Shown here piece after piece: positions 9,541-19,690 of a DNA stretch of 64,000 bases (position 1 is its first letter; the number at the start of each line of letters is the position of its first letter). The notes beneath the pieces are model-generated. The model was not told the DNA's origin and did not search any database. It was given only the letters and a program-made list of their open reading frames with translations. Source of the DNA: Prorocentrum cordatum (taxonomy: Eukaryota; Sar; Dinophyceae; Prorocentrales; Prorocentraceae); contig CAUYUJ010000181.1 in the NCBI GenBank assembly GCA_963575745.1, forward strand, positions 373,135 through 437,134. The letters are read 5' to 3'. The position numbers and the translations under genes were made by a program.

Positions 9541-10505
9541 AGTAGGCCTCCATTGAGAAATCGTGTCCCTCCGAGTTTGTATGTTCATGTCATTCTTCGC
9601 TTCCCCAAAAAAGGGCGGCTGCGGGATACGGGTGTGCCCTCTGTGAAGATCTCGCGTCCCTGTCTAGTCTTACCCCGAGGGAGGGCCATGTGAAAGGCCC
9701 GCCGGACGATGTGGAGCTCGCTGCCCACGCCCTCGAGGGGCAGGTTGCCCAGCTTATGAGGCAACTCGGCCAGCCACGATATCTAAAACACCCGTCTGAA
9801 TTCGAGGCTGGCACAGAACGTGCAGAACCCATGCCGTGCAAGTTGCGAGTTGCTGCGAGGAGCACAAGGCCACGCGGCATACGCCTGGATGCCCGGCCAA
9901 CCATCACCGAGGCACCATGTCTAGAGTTCTTTTTGCTCAGCGGGCCATGCGACAATTTGACGAGCGCCTGCAACGAACTCGTAAGGTAAGGCATGCATCC
10001 CTGCCGTCCTCCCTGGACTATCTTCGCGGACGGGCCTGAATGTGGGGGACGTGCCCGCGCAGTCCGTATCCTCAGGACGGACGCCAGTCCCCCTCCCCCA
10101 GGCCACGATCTCGCTGCCGTCACCCGCGGCGGCAGGAACGGGGAGGGGATGTGGAAGCGAACACGTCGGGGGTCTGAGCCGAGCACCCCCGCGGAGGCAT
10201 CCAGCAAGGGATGCCGAGGCGACTTCGTCCGCAGAGGCGTTTGCCCGAGGGGTCGACGCGGAGTGGCCCAAAAAACGCCCTCCGGACGAGCTGCAACCTG
10301 AGGGCTGAGGCAAGCTGCTGCGCGAGAGCGTCCGGCGGCGCTGACAGAGCAAGCGGGGCCCCCGCTACCTCCGTGAAGAGTCTTGCCCACGGGGGGCCGT
10401 CCGCGACTGCAAAATGGCATGCGCGCTACTTCTTCGAAGGTCTGCTCCCCGTGGAGGTGGGGCCCCCCGCATCTTGCGCAAACTGCTCGGGTCAGGGGGG
10501 AAAGG
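9541..10505. other. No gene recognised
   Basis: Open frames exist on both strands (for example plus 9690-9989 and a minus frame through the whole stretch), but none has a recognisable domain. The minus frame runs into poly-Leu from the AGG tract. Confidence 0.35.
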
Positions 10506-10511
10506 CGGACA

Positions 10512-10600
10512 TGGAGGAGGAGGAGGAGGAGGATGAGGAGGAGGAGGAGGAGGAGGAGGAGGAGGAGGAGGAGCGAGAGGAGGTGGAAGAGGAGGAGGGC
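10512..10600 (+). repeat. (AGG)n microsatellite
   Basis: AGG/GAGG run with GAT and GCG interruptions. Confidence 0.9.
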
Positions 10601-10867
10601 GAGCAACAGGGAGAAGACTGACGAGGAGGACGATGCGACCCTCCGTCCCTCGTGGCCTCATGGGCATGTCGCGCGGCATGATCCGCTGTATGCTGATCCC
10701 CTGCGGCGTCTCCTTCGCCTTGGCCTCGGAATGAAGCTCGCCTGCGCAGGCACAGAATCCGCCACCGTGCGCCCTGGCAGGGTGAGGCGTGGTAGAATGC
10801 CAGATGCCGTGTGCCTGGGCGCATGTGAATATTGTAAGGCTCCCCCTCCTCTCACCAAACAGTGGAG

Positions 10868-11350
10868 CGCACTGCGCCCCCACCCCCCTCAAGCGGCTCT
10901 TCGGGAGGACCGACGCTTCCCTCGGGCTCGCCAAGGCTCGCCACGAGGGAGGCCACCAACGCCGCCCCGATTGCCCAGCCCTGCCTCACGAGAAGAGGCG
11001 CCCAGCAGCCCACCAGAAGACCCCACAGGGGGCGCCGAAGGGGCGCCACGAGGCTTCCGCGACACCACACAGAGGGCCAGGAGGCCCTCCAAGAAGGCCG
11101 CAATCACGCATACACACGCCAAGAGACATCCTGATTGAAAGTGTTGGATGTCCCGAGCCACTCGGTGCAACACGCTTCCGAGAAGAAGACGTCGGGGGAG
11201 CCGACAATGGCCCAATCTGGCCTCACGGAGGTCTCGAGAGGCTCCCACGGCCTGGGACCGCCCCGGCCGGGCGCCAAGAGAGCCCCAAGACAGCCAAACG
11301 GCGCCCCAGGAGGGGCCATCGCGGCTCCACGACAGCCAACAGAGGCGCTC
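10868..11350 (+). repeat. Decamer repeat arrays 2 and 3
   Basis: CCAAGAGGCC-like units (GCCACGAGGG, CCAAGAAGGC, CCCAAGACAG) fill 10900-11110 and 11220-11350. The segment between carries no repeat. Confidence 0.6.
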
Positions 11351-11390
11351 CTCATGCGGCCAGGCGGGGCCCAAGACCGCCTGAAGACGG

Positions 11391-11505
11391 CCCCCTCCTC
11401 CTCCTCCTTCTCCTCCTCCTCCTCCTCCTCCTACTCCTCCTCCTTCTCCTCCTCCTCCTCCTCCCCGTCCTCCTCCTCCTCCGCCTCCTCCTCCTCCTCC
11501 TCGGC
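11391..11505 (+). repeat. (CCT)n microsatellite
   Basis: CCT units with TCT, ACT and GTC interruptions. Confidence 0.9.
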
Positions 11506-11584
11506 CGCAGGCCCCACGGGAGCCCTGAGCCTGCCCAGGTGGACCCCACGAGGGCCTCAGCCGACGTCTCTGCGACAGGTGTCA

Positions 11585-11812
11585 GATGAGCGACGGAACG
11601 AGAAGGGCCTTACGCGAGATGGCATAGCAACCTTACGCGGAGGCTCACGCGGGCCACCAACGCCGCACGCCACCCTTGAGACGAGAGCGCTGACGCGCGA
11701 CCTCACGCGGGCAGCTTGCGCGCGAACGTCCGCGCACTCGGCCCCGCTTAAACTTGTCCGTCGCTCGCATTCCCCTATGGCACGGTGGCGGAACTTGCCG
11801 CAGGACAGCTGG
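11585..11812 (+). repeat. Dispersed repeat R15, copy 1, with an R19 end
   Basis: It shares CGCGAGATGGCAT, GACCTTACGCGG-like units and CGCGCGAACGTCCGCGCA with 23975-24172. Its right end, GTGGCGGAACTTGCCGCAG followed by CAGCTGG, is also the right end of the R19 copies at 58738 and 61010. Confidence 0.6.
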
Positions 11813-12036
11813 GCAACAAAAGGCCAGAGAACAGGGGGACGGGGCGGGGGAGGAGATGAAGAGAGGAGAAAAGGGGGGTAAGCCAGGTGCGCTCGGCGCC
11901 ACGTGCTACGCCTGGCATCCGGAACAAACAGGGGCCGATCCTGAAGTGGGGCCAGCGCTGCAGCGGCAAGACCATGCAATGGGCAACCACTGGACGGCAT
12001 CAACGGCGGGAATTCAGTGCAACATCTGCGGCTTGT

Positions 12037-12209
12037 CTTGAGTCGGGCCTGTCCTCCTGCAGGGGGACTCTGGACGAAGACTAGGAGACAGGCAAAAAAT
12101 ACCCCAGAATGGCCAACCAAGCAAAATGCTCCGAGCATCGTCCCCAGACTATTACTTGTTTTGGCTGCGTTTGAACATTCCCCCTGTAGAGGGACAGGCC
12201 CGACTCAGG
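12037..12209. repeat. Foldback element R1, copy 2
   Basis: The left arm CTTGAGTCGGGCCTGTCC and right arm GGGACAGGCCCGACTCAG form an inverted repeat. The compensating change to GGCCTGTCC/GGACAGGCC in both arms suggests symmetry has been kept. The interior shares ATCGTCCCCAGACTAT with other copies. Confidence 0.75.
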
Positions 12210-12264
12210 GCTCGTCCAGCGCGGCCCGTCGGCTCTGCAGTCGCGCGCGCGTCTGCCAGCGCCG

Positions 12265-12446
12265 CGAGCCAAAACAAAGAAGCTGCGGGGCCCTGGGACA
12301 CGCAAAGAAATAGACACAAAGGACAGGATTCCCCACATGCTCCCATACTTTCTGGGTTCCTGCCTCCCCCCACACTTCCCATAGTTTCCCATACTTTCCT
12401 GGGGATCGACGCCTGCTTGTGTCTGTGTGTTTCTTTCCCTCCTGAA
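12265..12446 (+). repeat. Dispersed repeat R3, copy 1
   Basis: It ends with CTTGTGTCTGTGTGTTTCTT then TCCCTCCTGAA, shared with 54060-54238 and 54540-54681, and it shares CAGTTTCCCAT-like words with the copy at 54060. The order of blocks is the same in all three. Confidence 0.65.
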
Positions 12447-12513
12447 CTATGCGCGGAGGGTGGCGGGCCGCTCCCCGGCCAGCTTCGGGGGAGCGAGGCG
12501 AGGCGAGTGGCAC

Positions 12514-12703
12514 TCACCGTGGGTAATACGTGTCCACGGGCGGCACGGGAAGAGAGGGGAGGGGGGAACACGAGGGGAGGGGGGAGAGAGGCGAGCAGTA
12601 GTCCTCGGGGGGAGGGGGGCGAGCAGCAGTATTCACCCTGGGTGATAATCGTCCACGGGCGGCATGGGAAGAGTGGGGAGGGGGGAACACGAGGGGAGGG
12701 GTG
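12514..12703 (+). repeat. Tandem duplication of about 125 bp
   Basis: GTCCACGGGCGGCAYGGGAA followed by GGGGAGGGGGGAACACGAGG occurs twice, at about 12532 and 12652, in head-to-tail order. Confidence 0.8.
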
Positions 12704-12895
12704 GCTGGGGAAGGAGCATGGCGAGGATGCGCGGACGGAGGAGCGGCAGGGAGAGGGAGGAGGACGAGGGGAGGGGGGGGGCGTGATAGAAGCAGGGGAG
12801 GGGAGGCAGGGCTGAGCGGAGGGAAAGATCGCATGCCGATTGTGACGCTGGGCTTTCACGTGATCCTTCGCAGCAATCGGGCGACTCTCTGCTGC

Positions 12896-12945
12896 TGAGG
12901 AGGAGGAGGAGGAGGAGGAGGAGGAGGAGGAGGAGGAGGAGGAGG
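12896..12945 (+). repeat. (AGG)n microsatellite
   Basis: About sixteen pure AGG units. Confidence 0.95.
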
Positions 12946-13146
12946 TGGTTGAAGCGGGGGACGTGGGGAAACCAAACGGTACCGATAATTACCGCTACTC
13001 CCTGGACATCTCTGGGAGTGCGCTCCGACCAGGATCTCGAGGCGAATCCAGCGGTGCCGACGAAGGCCTCCCAGGAGGCCCCACAGGGCGAAAACGAGGC
13101 AAGGGTATGGATACATGTGCCTCTGAGGTTGAAGTGGTGGACGGGG

Positions 13147-13232
13147 CCCGGGCTCGAGCTCGGGCTGGGGCTCGAGCTCGGGCCCGGGCTCGAGCTCGGG
13201 CTCGGGCTTGGGCTCGCTCGGGCTCGGGCCCC
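13147..13232 (+). repeat. (GGGCTC)n / GAGCTC hexamer array
   Basis: Units GGGCTCGAGCTC and GGGCTCGGGCTT alternate. GAGCTC and CTCGAG are palindromic, so the array is partly self-complementary. Confidence 0.85.
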
Positions 13233-13294
13233 ACACCTGGGGATGGGGGGCGGAGGCCGAGGACGGGCATGAGGCTGCCGACGCTGCCTCTAGC

Positions 13295-13441
13295 GTGAGG
13301 CCGGGCAGGTCCGCCTACGGGCAGATGTTGGCAGAAAGCCGAAAGCAGCCCACAGAGCACGAGACCTCGTCACCAGAACGATGCTCCGCCTATTCTTGAA
13401 TCCTCTCTTTCTTTCCCCCTGTAGAGGGACACGCCCGACTT
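13295..13441. repeat. Foldback element R1, copy 3 (diverged)
   Basis: The left arm is weak (GAGGCCGGGCAGGTCCGCC) while the right arm is typical (CCCCCTGTAGAGGGACACGC then CCGACTTG). Length matches the other copies. Confidence 0.5.
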
Positions 13442-13464
13442 GCATCCAGCGAGGCCCTGCGTCC

Positions 13465-13520
13465 CCCCCGCCCGGCGCAGCCCGGCGCAGCCCGGCGCAG
13501 CCCAGCGCAGCCCGCGGCGC
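13465..13520 (+). repeat. GCCCGGCGCA decamer array
   Basis: Four or five head-to-tail CCCGGCGCAG units, grading into CCGCTCCGCTC pentamers. Confidence 0.8.
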
Positions 13521-13631
13521 GGCCCGCTCCGCTCCGCTCTGCGCCGTTCCGTGGCGGCACCCGCGGCCGCGCCGCGCGGCGCCGCAGCGAGCCCCGGGGT
13601 CGTCGCCGGCCTCCGCGGCGGCGGGCGGCAA

Positions 13632-14580
13632 GGTTTAGGTCGCGCAGGGCCTCCTACGGGGAATGTTGGAGGAAAAGTACAAAGCTGTGCAAGTTGATGC
13701 TTTCCCCACCATTCATCCTGTGGTGTCGGGTCCTCGCTTTGGGGAGATAGCGCCCCACGTTGCTTCCTCTCCTCCTTCCTCTCCTCCTCCTCTCGCTCCT
13801 CGCCCTCCTCCCTCCTCTCATCATCAGCATCATCATCTGCATCATCCGCATCATCGTCATCATTGTCATCACCATCATCGCCATCATCATCATCGCAGTT
13901 ATCGTCACCATCATCGACACACATTTCGGCACACCCCTCACACGTTTCGTGGCCCCACGGGGAGCTCCACAGAAGGCCCCAGTGCCACCGTCCACATGCG
14001 TCCCCCACACCAATTTCGGCATACCCCCCCCACACGCTTCGTGGCCCCACAGGGAGCTCCACCGAAGGCCCCAGTGCCACCGCCCACATGCGTCACCCAC
14101 ACACATTTCGGCACACCCCTCACACGTGTCGTGGCCCCATGGGGAGCTCCACCGGATGCCCCAGTGCTACTGTCCACATGCACTGTCCACATGCACAAAT
14201 TTCGGCACCCCTCTCACACGGTTGCCCCATGGGAAGCTCCACCGAAGGCTCCAGTGCCGCCGCCCGCATGCTTCCCCCACACCATTTTGGTACCCCTCTC
14301 ACACGCTTAGTGGCCTCTTAGGGAGCTCCACCGAAGGCCCCAGTGCCACCGTCCACATGCGTCCGCCGCACCCATGTCGGCAAACCCCGCACAGGGTTCG
14401 TGGCCCCATAGGGAGAATCACCGAAGAAGATATTCACAATTGCGGTACCCACATCTGCATATGCTTGGGTCCTTCGCCAGGCATATATGAAGAATCATAC
14501 AATTACAAGAATATCGTCCCAAAACTATGTTGGGCCTTTTTCTGAATTTTCCTCCTGTAGAGGGACATGCCCGATTTAAG
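13632..14580. repeat. Candidate R1 element split by a minisatellite
   Basis: A left-arm-like sequence (GGTTTAGGTCGCGCAGGGCC) lies at 13632 and a typical right half (ATATCGTCCCAAAACTATG ... CTGTAGAGGGACATGCCCG) ends at 14580. Between them are about 110 bp of CAT-type triplets and the 90-bp minisatellite. An R1 copy interrupted or expanded from inside is my inference. Confidence 0.4.
13922..14430 (+). repeat. 90-bp minisatellite, about 5.5 copies
   Basis: Units begin ATTTCGGCACACCCCTCACA, run through CGTGGCCCCAYRGGGAGCTCC and end CACATGCGTCCCCCACAC. Unit lengths are about 85-95 bp. Copy 3 has an internal CACATGCACTGTC duplication. The period is close to a multiple of three, which keeps several frames open by chance. 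Confidence 0.9.
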
Positions 14581-14754
14581 GCAAGGTTGGCGGCGTGCAC
14601 AAGGAGCGCTTCTTAGAAGGCGCTTCTCAGAAGGCGCTGGCCCAGCATCTACAGACAAGGCATGCGACGTCTCTAGGAAGCAGGGGTGCTTCTGAGGGGA
14701 GCCTTCCCTCCGCCCCCTACCCCCTTCTGCGCGTGGCTGACAACTGACAGTATC

Positions 14755-14960
14755 GAATCGGCAGCTCGGATCGCATCGGAATGTGCGTCGGATCGCGTCG
14801 CGTCGGCGCGAGGACGGAGTCGTATTGCATCGGCCGCGCCAGGGCGCACAACAGCGCCATGCAAGCCTCGGGCCGCATCGGATCGCTGGAACATCGGAAC
14901 CGGATCGGATCGTGCCAGCAAGAATCGATGTCGAACCGGATCGAGACGGGGGCCCGGCGC
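14755..14960 (+). repeat. Degenerate TCGGATCGCATCG repeat
   Basis: TCGGATCG, GCATCGG and GCGTCGG words recur at irregular 10-15 base spacing. Confidence 0.6.
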
Positions 14961-15055
14961 TCACAGGCCCCAGGGGCGCTCGCCGGGGGTCCGAGATGGA
15001 AGAAGGCACCGCTACCGCTACCCTCGCTCAGGAGAGACTAAAGTACCACTTCCAC

Positions 15056-15180
15056 CAGCTAGGGGGGTGGCCGCTCCCTCCCCTCGAGCTGGGGGCACCC
15101 CCTTCCGGGCACTCTCTGGAGGCATGCCCAACACAAGGGGCCACCAGCTCGAGAGGGTGGGACAGCCACCCCCCTGGCTG
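15056..15180. repeat. 125-bp foldback element
   Basis: The left arm (CAGCTAGGGGGGTGGCCG ... CTCGAGCTGGGGGC) and right arm (GCCACCAGCTCGAG ... CAGCCACCCCCCTGGCTG) are inverted repeats of about 45 bp with several mismatches. The loop contains GGGCA ... TGCCC. Confidence 0.7.
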
Positions 15181-15639
15181 CAGGTTGCTGGTGGTGCTGT
15201 TTTCTCTGGTGGATTGCCCCGTTTCTCCTGGGAGGCCCCTGTCGCCACGGCCGGACTCGCCTCGCAAATCCTGGTCCCGGCGCACACCGGGAGAGGTCCG
15301 GGAAGCAGCGGTGATCGGCAACTCTGGGCTTCCCGCAGAGGGAGGCCTGGGCGCCAAGGCTCGGCAGGGGGTCCACAACTGGGCTCGGGGCGAGTGGCAA
15401 CCACAGGGGGCCGACCGTTGGCCGCTTCGGACTGATCACAACCGGCTGTTATTGGGACGAGGTGGCTGCGATGCTCTGGGGAAGCTCTAGTATGTGTTGA
15501 TGAGTAGAAGGCTCTCAAGATCTCTTCTGGATGCAGCGACTTCCCTCGCAAAATTCAAAAGAATATTGAATAAGAGAAATTGTGATGGGGCTGGTCACTG
15601 ACGGTTCTGCATCTACCATATACGTTATGCAATGTATGT

Positions 15640-15690
15640 ATATATACGTAGATATGTCTGTCTCTGTGTATATATATATACATATAGATT
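15640..15690 (+). repeat. TA-rich microsatellite
   Basis: TATATATATACATATAG-type sequence directly before the R8 array. The same pairing occurs at 63660-63870. Confidence 0.8.
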
Positions 15691-16060
15691 GTGGAGTGTA
15701 TGCAGTGCAATGTATGTGGTGCTATGTGGCGAAATTAACATGGCGCACTTTATGTGGTTCGCAACTTACGCGGAGAAACCGACGTGGTGCAATCCAAGTG
15801 ATGTAGTCTAGTAGTCTATGTCGTGCGATCTACGCGGCGAAATATAAGTGGTCCAATCTATTTGGTGCAATCTATGCTGCGCACTCCAGTGGCGCAATCC
15901 GCGGTGTGCTTTCCATGCTGCGCAATCTTTGTGGTGCTGTCTAGTCTACGCGGCGCAGTTAGTGTGGTGCAATATGTGTGATGGAATATACGCGGCGTAA
16001 TATATTGGTGCAGTCGATGTGGTGTGATATCACACCGGCCAAATTCCTCAATGCAGAAGT
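15690..16060 (+). repeat. R8 minisatellite (TATGTGGTGCAATC type), plus array
   Basis: Some twenty degenerate 13-16 bp units such as TCTATGTCGTGCGA, TTTGGTGCAATC and TACGCGGCGCAGT. The reverse-complement form (TTGCACCACATAG) fills 25110-25390 and occurs at 28140-28300. Confidence 0.75.
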
Positions 16061-16084
16061 AAGAACCCGTAAGTATCTAGGAGG

Positions 16085-16300
16085 TCCATAACAGACCCCA
16101 CTATGTGTATGCATATGTATGTATGTATATATGTATGTATGTGTATACGTATGTGTATGTACATATATAAAGAGGCACAAGAGCGCGCCGATATGCATGC
16201 ATGAATACATGTGAGCCCATGCATACGTTTGACTATACTTGTATGTAAATGTACACTTAGACAGAGTACGTACTGAAAAGGCAATCTATTTGTATATATG
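16085..16300 (+). repeat. TATG/TA-rich microsatellite region
   Basis: GTATGTATGTATATATGTAT and similar words. It is AT-rich compared with the surroundings. Confidence 0.7.
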
Positions 16301-16315
16301 CCTATGTACTTATCC

Positions 16316-16850
16316 CTCGGGGATCCGATGGAATCCGTAAGAAACCCTCGGGAATAATCAGGAATCCCTCGGGAGTAATCAGGAATCCCTCCCGAATAAC
16401 CAGGAATCAAGTAGAAATCTCTTCGGAATCCCTGAAGAATCCTTGAGATTCCTTCGGTTCCTTAGGAATCCCTTAGGCATCCTCCAGAATCCCTGAAGAA
16501 TCCTCAGGAATCCGGTCGGAATCCTCCCCCCTGTCCACAGGAATCCGCAGGAACCCCGATTGAATCCCAAGGGAAGGAAGTGCACTGGAATCCCTTAGGG
16601 GTCCTGAAGGATTTCCTCGGGATTTCCTGAGGATTCCTTTGGGAATTCCCAAGGATCCTTTTGGAATCCGTAGGAATCCCTGAGGACCCCCTGAGAAATC
16701 CTCCGGGAATCCCTTGGGAATCCTCGGGGATTTCTCAAGAATTCGTCAAGAATCCTTAAGGAATCCCTGCGGACTCCTCAGGAATCCCTTAGGAATGTCT
16801 CGTGATTCCTTCAAGAAGCCCTGAGGAATCCCCCCAGGAAACCCGCACTC
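16316..16850 (+). repeat. Degenerate GGAATCC minisatellite
   Basis: About forty GGAATCC / GAAATCC / AGGATT words spaced 10-15 bases apart, with CCTNAGG and CTCGGG linkers. On the minus strand it reads as Gly/Phe/Leu-rich frames that I do not regard as genes. Confidence 0.85.
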
Positions 16851-16859
16851 AACCCGCTG

Positions 16860-17757
16860 GAAGGGGGAAGTGAACGGGTGTGGCGAGGAGAGGAAATGGG
16901 CTCGCCTCCTTGAAAGGCGCGCGCGCATGCATCCCGCCCCCTCGTCAGGGCTGCAAGGGGAGGGGTGCTCCAGTGCGCGCTCCCACCGCCCGGCCCGCCC
17001 TGTGGGCGGGGGCATCCTTCCCCCCGCCTTCACCCAGGCGCGGCCGGCTTACCTTCTCATCAATATGATCCCAGGCGCGGCTGGCGATCAGCGAGGCAGA
17101 GGAAGGGGAGGGCGAAGAGGGCGTGAGCGAGGAGGAGGCGGCGGCGGGGGTGGAAGGGGGGTCTCAGGCCCAATTGGGGCGGTCTTCTAAGAAGACCACC
17201 TATACCAGTACCATGTTATGTTATCGTTCAAGGCAGGATGCGGTATACGACTTCTCGTCTAACATCCATATGATCACATCCAGGGTTGGGGAGGGAAGGC
17301 CCAAATTGTATCACATGCGGAAGAGACTGACACTTCGCAAAGACAGGTGCAGCGGCATCGCCATCAGCCTTCACGTGAAGCGTGACAGGATGGTGCTGAG
17401 AGACAGGATACGTGCGCAAGGCTCACTGAAATACACTGCGCAAGACTCGTCAAAACTTACAACTTCATGAAATAATCGATGTCACGCTTAGATTCCTTCT
17501 TGGCACACGTGGTGTTTCGGATACGACTAGCTCCATGCGCGCACGGAGGATCATTGAGGGAGAAGTGGTTCGACCCCTCCCTCCCGCCCTCCTTTCCCTC
17601 CCTCTCCCCCCTTCCTGCCCCCCAGCTCCGCGTCCCATTCTCCCGCTTCCTCCTCATTTCCATTGCTCCTCTCCACGGCTTTCCCTCCCACACCGCCACT
17701 CCATGCGAGCCCTTCGCCGTGTTTCCTCCAATAGCGGAACAAACAGTGCCAAATGTG
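16860..17757. other. No second gene recognised
   Basis: A plus frame (17123-17470) and minus frames exist but lack domains. This lies 3' of the VWD-like gene and may include its 3' untranslated region. There is no AATAAA-type signal I would defend. Confidence 0.35.
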
Positions 17758-19416
17758 CTAGGCCAAGCTTGCCTCAGCCACAGAAGCGTGACGCAAATGT
17801 GACTCAATGTTCGTGCCGTTCTGGAAGGAGACCTTCTTACCATAACTACGAAGAGCTATTCGTGTTCCGCACTCCTCTACAGGGATCTCCTCCTTGCTGT
17901 GGTCGTCCTCACCGAGCAGCCCTCCAATATGCAGCCCTGTGTGCCCAAGATGTTTGACGTAGACATTGAGGTACTGGATACCTTGCTGGGTATGCCCGTG
18001 GATCACCTTCAAGTCCACCTTCCCGAAGGTCATCCAACTGGAGTTGAGCTCGCCGTCAACTTCATCCGCACGGAACTTGATGCCACCAGCTTGCCTAACC
18101 TCTGCCCACGACCCCGTGATGTTCAACTCTCGGAAATACATGTCCGCACATTTATGCCCCATCTGCCTTGCCTCTGCATCGACACGGAGCAGCGTGTCCA
18201 CGGTGCCCGCGCCTTTTGGGATATGCAGCAAGATGTGCCTGCCAGGAGCCATCAAGTCGAACCGTTGGCCGTAAATATTCTGCAGGTGCGGGTCTCCCTT
18301 GGCGCTGGGCGTCACGCTGTTTTCCGACGCTCCCGCAGCTGAAGTCACGCTGTTCGCCCCACTCAGGGGCAGCGGCTGACTGAGGGGCACTGGCATTGCG
18401 TCGATGTCGGTTGACACAGGCGCAACTGGGACAGGCACAAATCCGTCGGCATCTGCCGGAATGGAGCTGCCAGTCGGGCTTTCTGTTGGGGGGGGTGTCA
18501 GAAGAGGAAGCGGACTAGAGGTGGGGGTCGTAATCGGGCTGCTCGTCGGGCTTCCCGTCGGGCTGGCTGTTGGGGCCGGCATCACGAGAGGAAGCGGCTC
18601 GGAGGTGGGCGACGCAGTCGGGCTGCTCGTCGGGCTTCCTGATGGTGACGCCGTCGGAGGAGCGGTCGGGCTTGAGGTGGGCGCCGTTGTCGGGTTCCCC
18701 GTCGGGCTGGCGGTCGGGGCCGGCGCTACGAGAGGCAGCGGCTCGGAGGTGGGCGACGCGGTCGGGCTGCCCGTCGGCAGCGCCGGTGGAGGGCCGGGGG
18801 CGGGCGCAGGGGCCGGGCCCGGCATGCTCCAGCCAGGGGCCGGGGCAGGGCCCGGGGGCGGGGGCGGGGCGGGGCCGGGCGCGGGCGTCGGCCGCAGGCC
18901 CAGGCGGAGGCCAGGCCGGTCCGGGGCGCGCCGGCAGGCGCACAGGTACTCGGAGGTGTCGTCCAGCTCCCGCAGCCTGGCAGAGCAGCTGAGGTAGCCG
19001 GAGCCCCGGCTGCTGTGGGCGCTGTCTTTGTTTGCGAAGTATGCCAGGGACCCCTCCGCTCCGGCCCCGCTGTCGAAGACGCACGGAGACGCGCCAGAGT
19101 AATGATCATCCCAGCCTGCACCAATATACCCCTGAGAAGGAGATATGCTCCTTTGTCCACGCTTTGGCATGGAATTCCAAAGTGTCCAGCACACCTCCGA
19201 GGTCACGTTGTACAACGGATCCATGTTGCACGCCAGGCCAGACCGTTCGCAAACGTCGTTGCAAGTGCCTGAACCGATGACGTACTCGCTGTACTCCTCG
19301 TACTGCTTGACAGCCAGCTCGTACTCGTGCTCGTCGTGCTCGTGGGCGGGTCGAGTCAGCACGACGGAATACAACACAGGACAGACGGTAGCGAGCACCA
19401 AAGCCCGAAGAACCAT
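17758..19416 (-). CDS. Secreted protein with Pro/Thr/Ser stalk and VWD-like domain
   Basis: Starting at ATG 19416 the protein has about 552 residues. Residues 1-22 (VLRALVLATVCPVLYSVVL region) form a signal peptide. Residues 50-165 are Cys-rich (GTCNDVCERSGLAC ... YLSCSARL ... YLCACR), probably disulphide-bonded. Residues 175-330 form a Pro/Thr/Ser stalk built from three imperfect repeats around SEPLPLVAPAPTASPTG, likely O-glycosylated. The C-terminal domain starts with AKGDPHLQNIYGQRFDL at about 372, has LNVYVKHLGHTGLHIGGLLG near 485-505, and ends soon after. GDPH is the hallmark of von Willebrand factor type D domains; a large dinoflagellate family carries this GDPHL ... GGLLGEDDH layout. 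The frame is uninterrupted, so no intron is needed. It is open upstream to ATG 19671 and has another ATG at 19458. I prefer 19416 because a trans-splice acceptor lies just before it and the signal peptide follows at once. Role: cell surface or extracellular; partner unknown. Confidence 0.8.
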   Translation of the reverse strand: MVLRALVLATVCPVLYSVVLTRPAHEHDEHEYELAVKQYEEYSEYVIGSGTCNDVCERSGLACNMDPLYNVTSEVCWTLWNSMPKRGQRSISPSQGYIGAGWDDHYSGASPCVFDSGAGAEGSLAYFANKDSAHSSRGSGYLSCSARLRELDDTSEYLCACRRAPDRPGLRLGLRPTPAPGPAPPPPPGPAPAPGWSMPGPAPAPAPGPPPALPTGSPTASPTSEPLPLVAPAPTASPTGNPTTAPTSSPTAPPTASPSGSPTSSPTASPTSEPLPLVMPAPTASPTGSPTSSPITTPTSSPLPLLTPPPTESPTGSSIPADADGFVPVPVAPVSTDIDAMPVPLSQPLPLSGANSVTSAAGASENSVTPSAKGDPHLQNIYGQRFDLMAPGRHILLHIPKGAGTVDTLLRVDAEARQMGHKCADMYFRELNITGSWAEVRQAGGIKFRADEVDGELNSSWMTFGKVDLKVIHGHTQQGIQYLNVYVKHLGHTGLHIGGLLGEDDHSKEEIPVEECGTRIALRSYGKKVSFQNGTNIESHLRHASVAEASLA

Positions 19417-19427
19417 CGCGACAGCGC

Positions 19428-19447
19428 CTGTTGATGGAGAAGGTGAG
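19428..19447 (-). promoter_or_regulatory. Predicted trans-splice acceptor of the VWD-like gene
   Basis: On the minus strand a pyrimidine-rich stretch, TCACTCACCTTCTCC, is followed by ATCAACAG and then GCGCTGTCGCG and the ATG. A spliced leader joined here would leave an 11-base native leader and remove the ATG at 19458. Dinoflagellate mRNAs are generally trans-spliced; this exact site is inferred. Confidence 0.4.
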
Positions 19448-19690
19448 TGAGCCTTCATCTTGACATGAGCATCAAGACATCGCACGAATGGGAACCAAAA
19501 ACGTGTTTGTGGACAATGCCTGAGCCATTCTGCCAGTGGAAGCCCTGTCTCCGTAATGTTTGCACGTTCGCTTCCCAAGGCGGCAAGGAAATTGGACACG
19601 AACGGGCACAACCAAAACATGCGTGTCAGCGTGAACCCTACATAGTAGATTAGTGTCTCCTCGACGTGCATTCTACGCGGTGCAATTCGC

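Noticed and set aside
9590-10606. 338-codon minus frame
   Set aside because: It begins with poly-Leu from the AGG tract and shows no domain. Open frames of this size are expected at this GC content.
13922-14430. CRISPR-like array
   Set aside because: Units are about 90 bp of continuous repeat with no constant-repeat and unique-spacer pattern, and the DNA is eukaryotic.
13663-14545. 215- to 261-codon frames through the 90-bp array
   Set aside because: The period is near a multiple of three, so open frames arise automatically; several frames and both strands are open.
19417-19671. N-terminal extension of the VWD-like protein to ATG 19671
   Set aside because: The extension would put about 85 residues before the signal peptide, and a trans-splice acceptor lies inside it.
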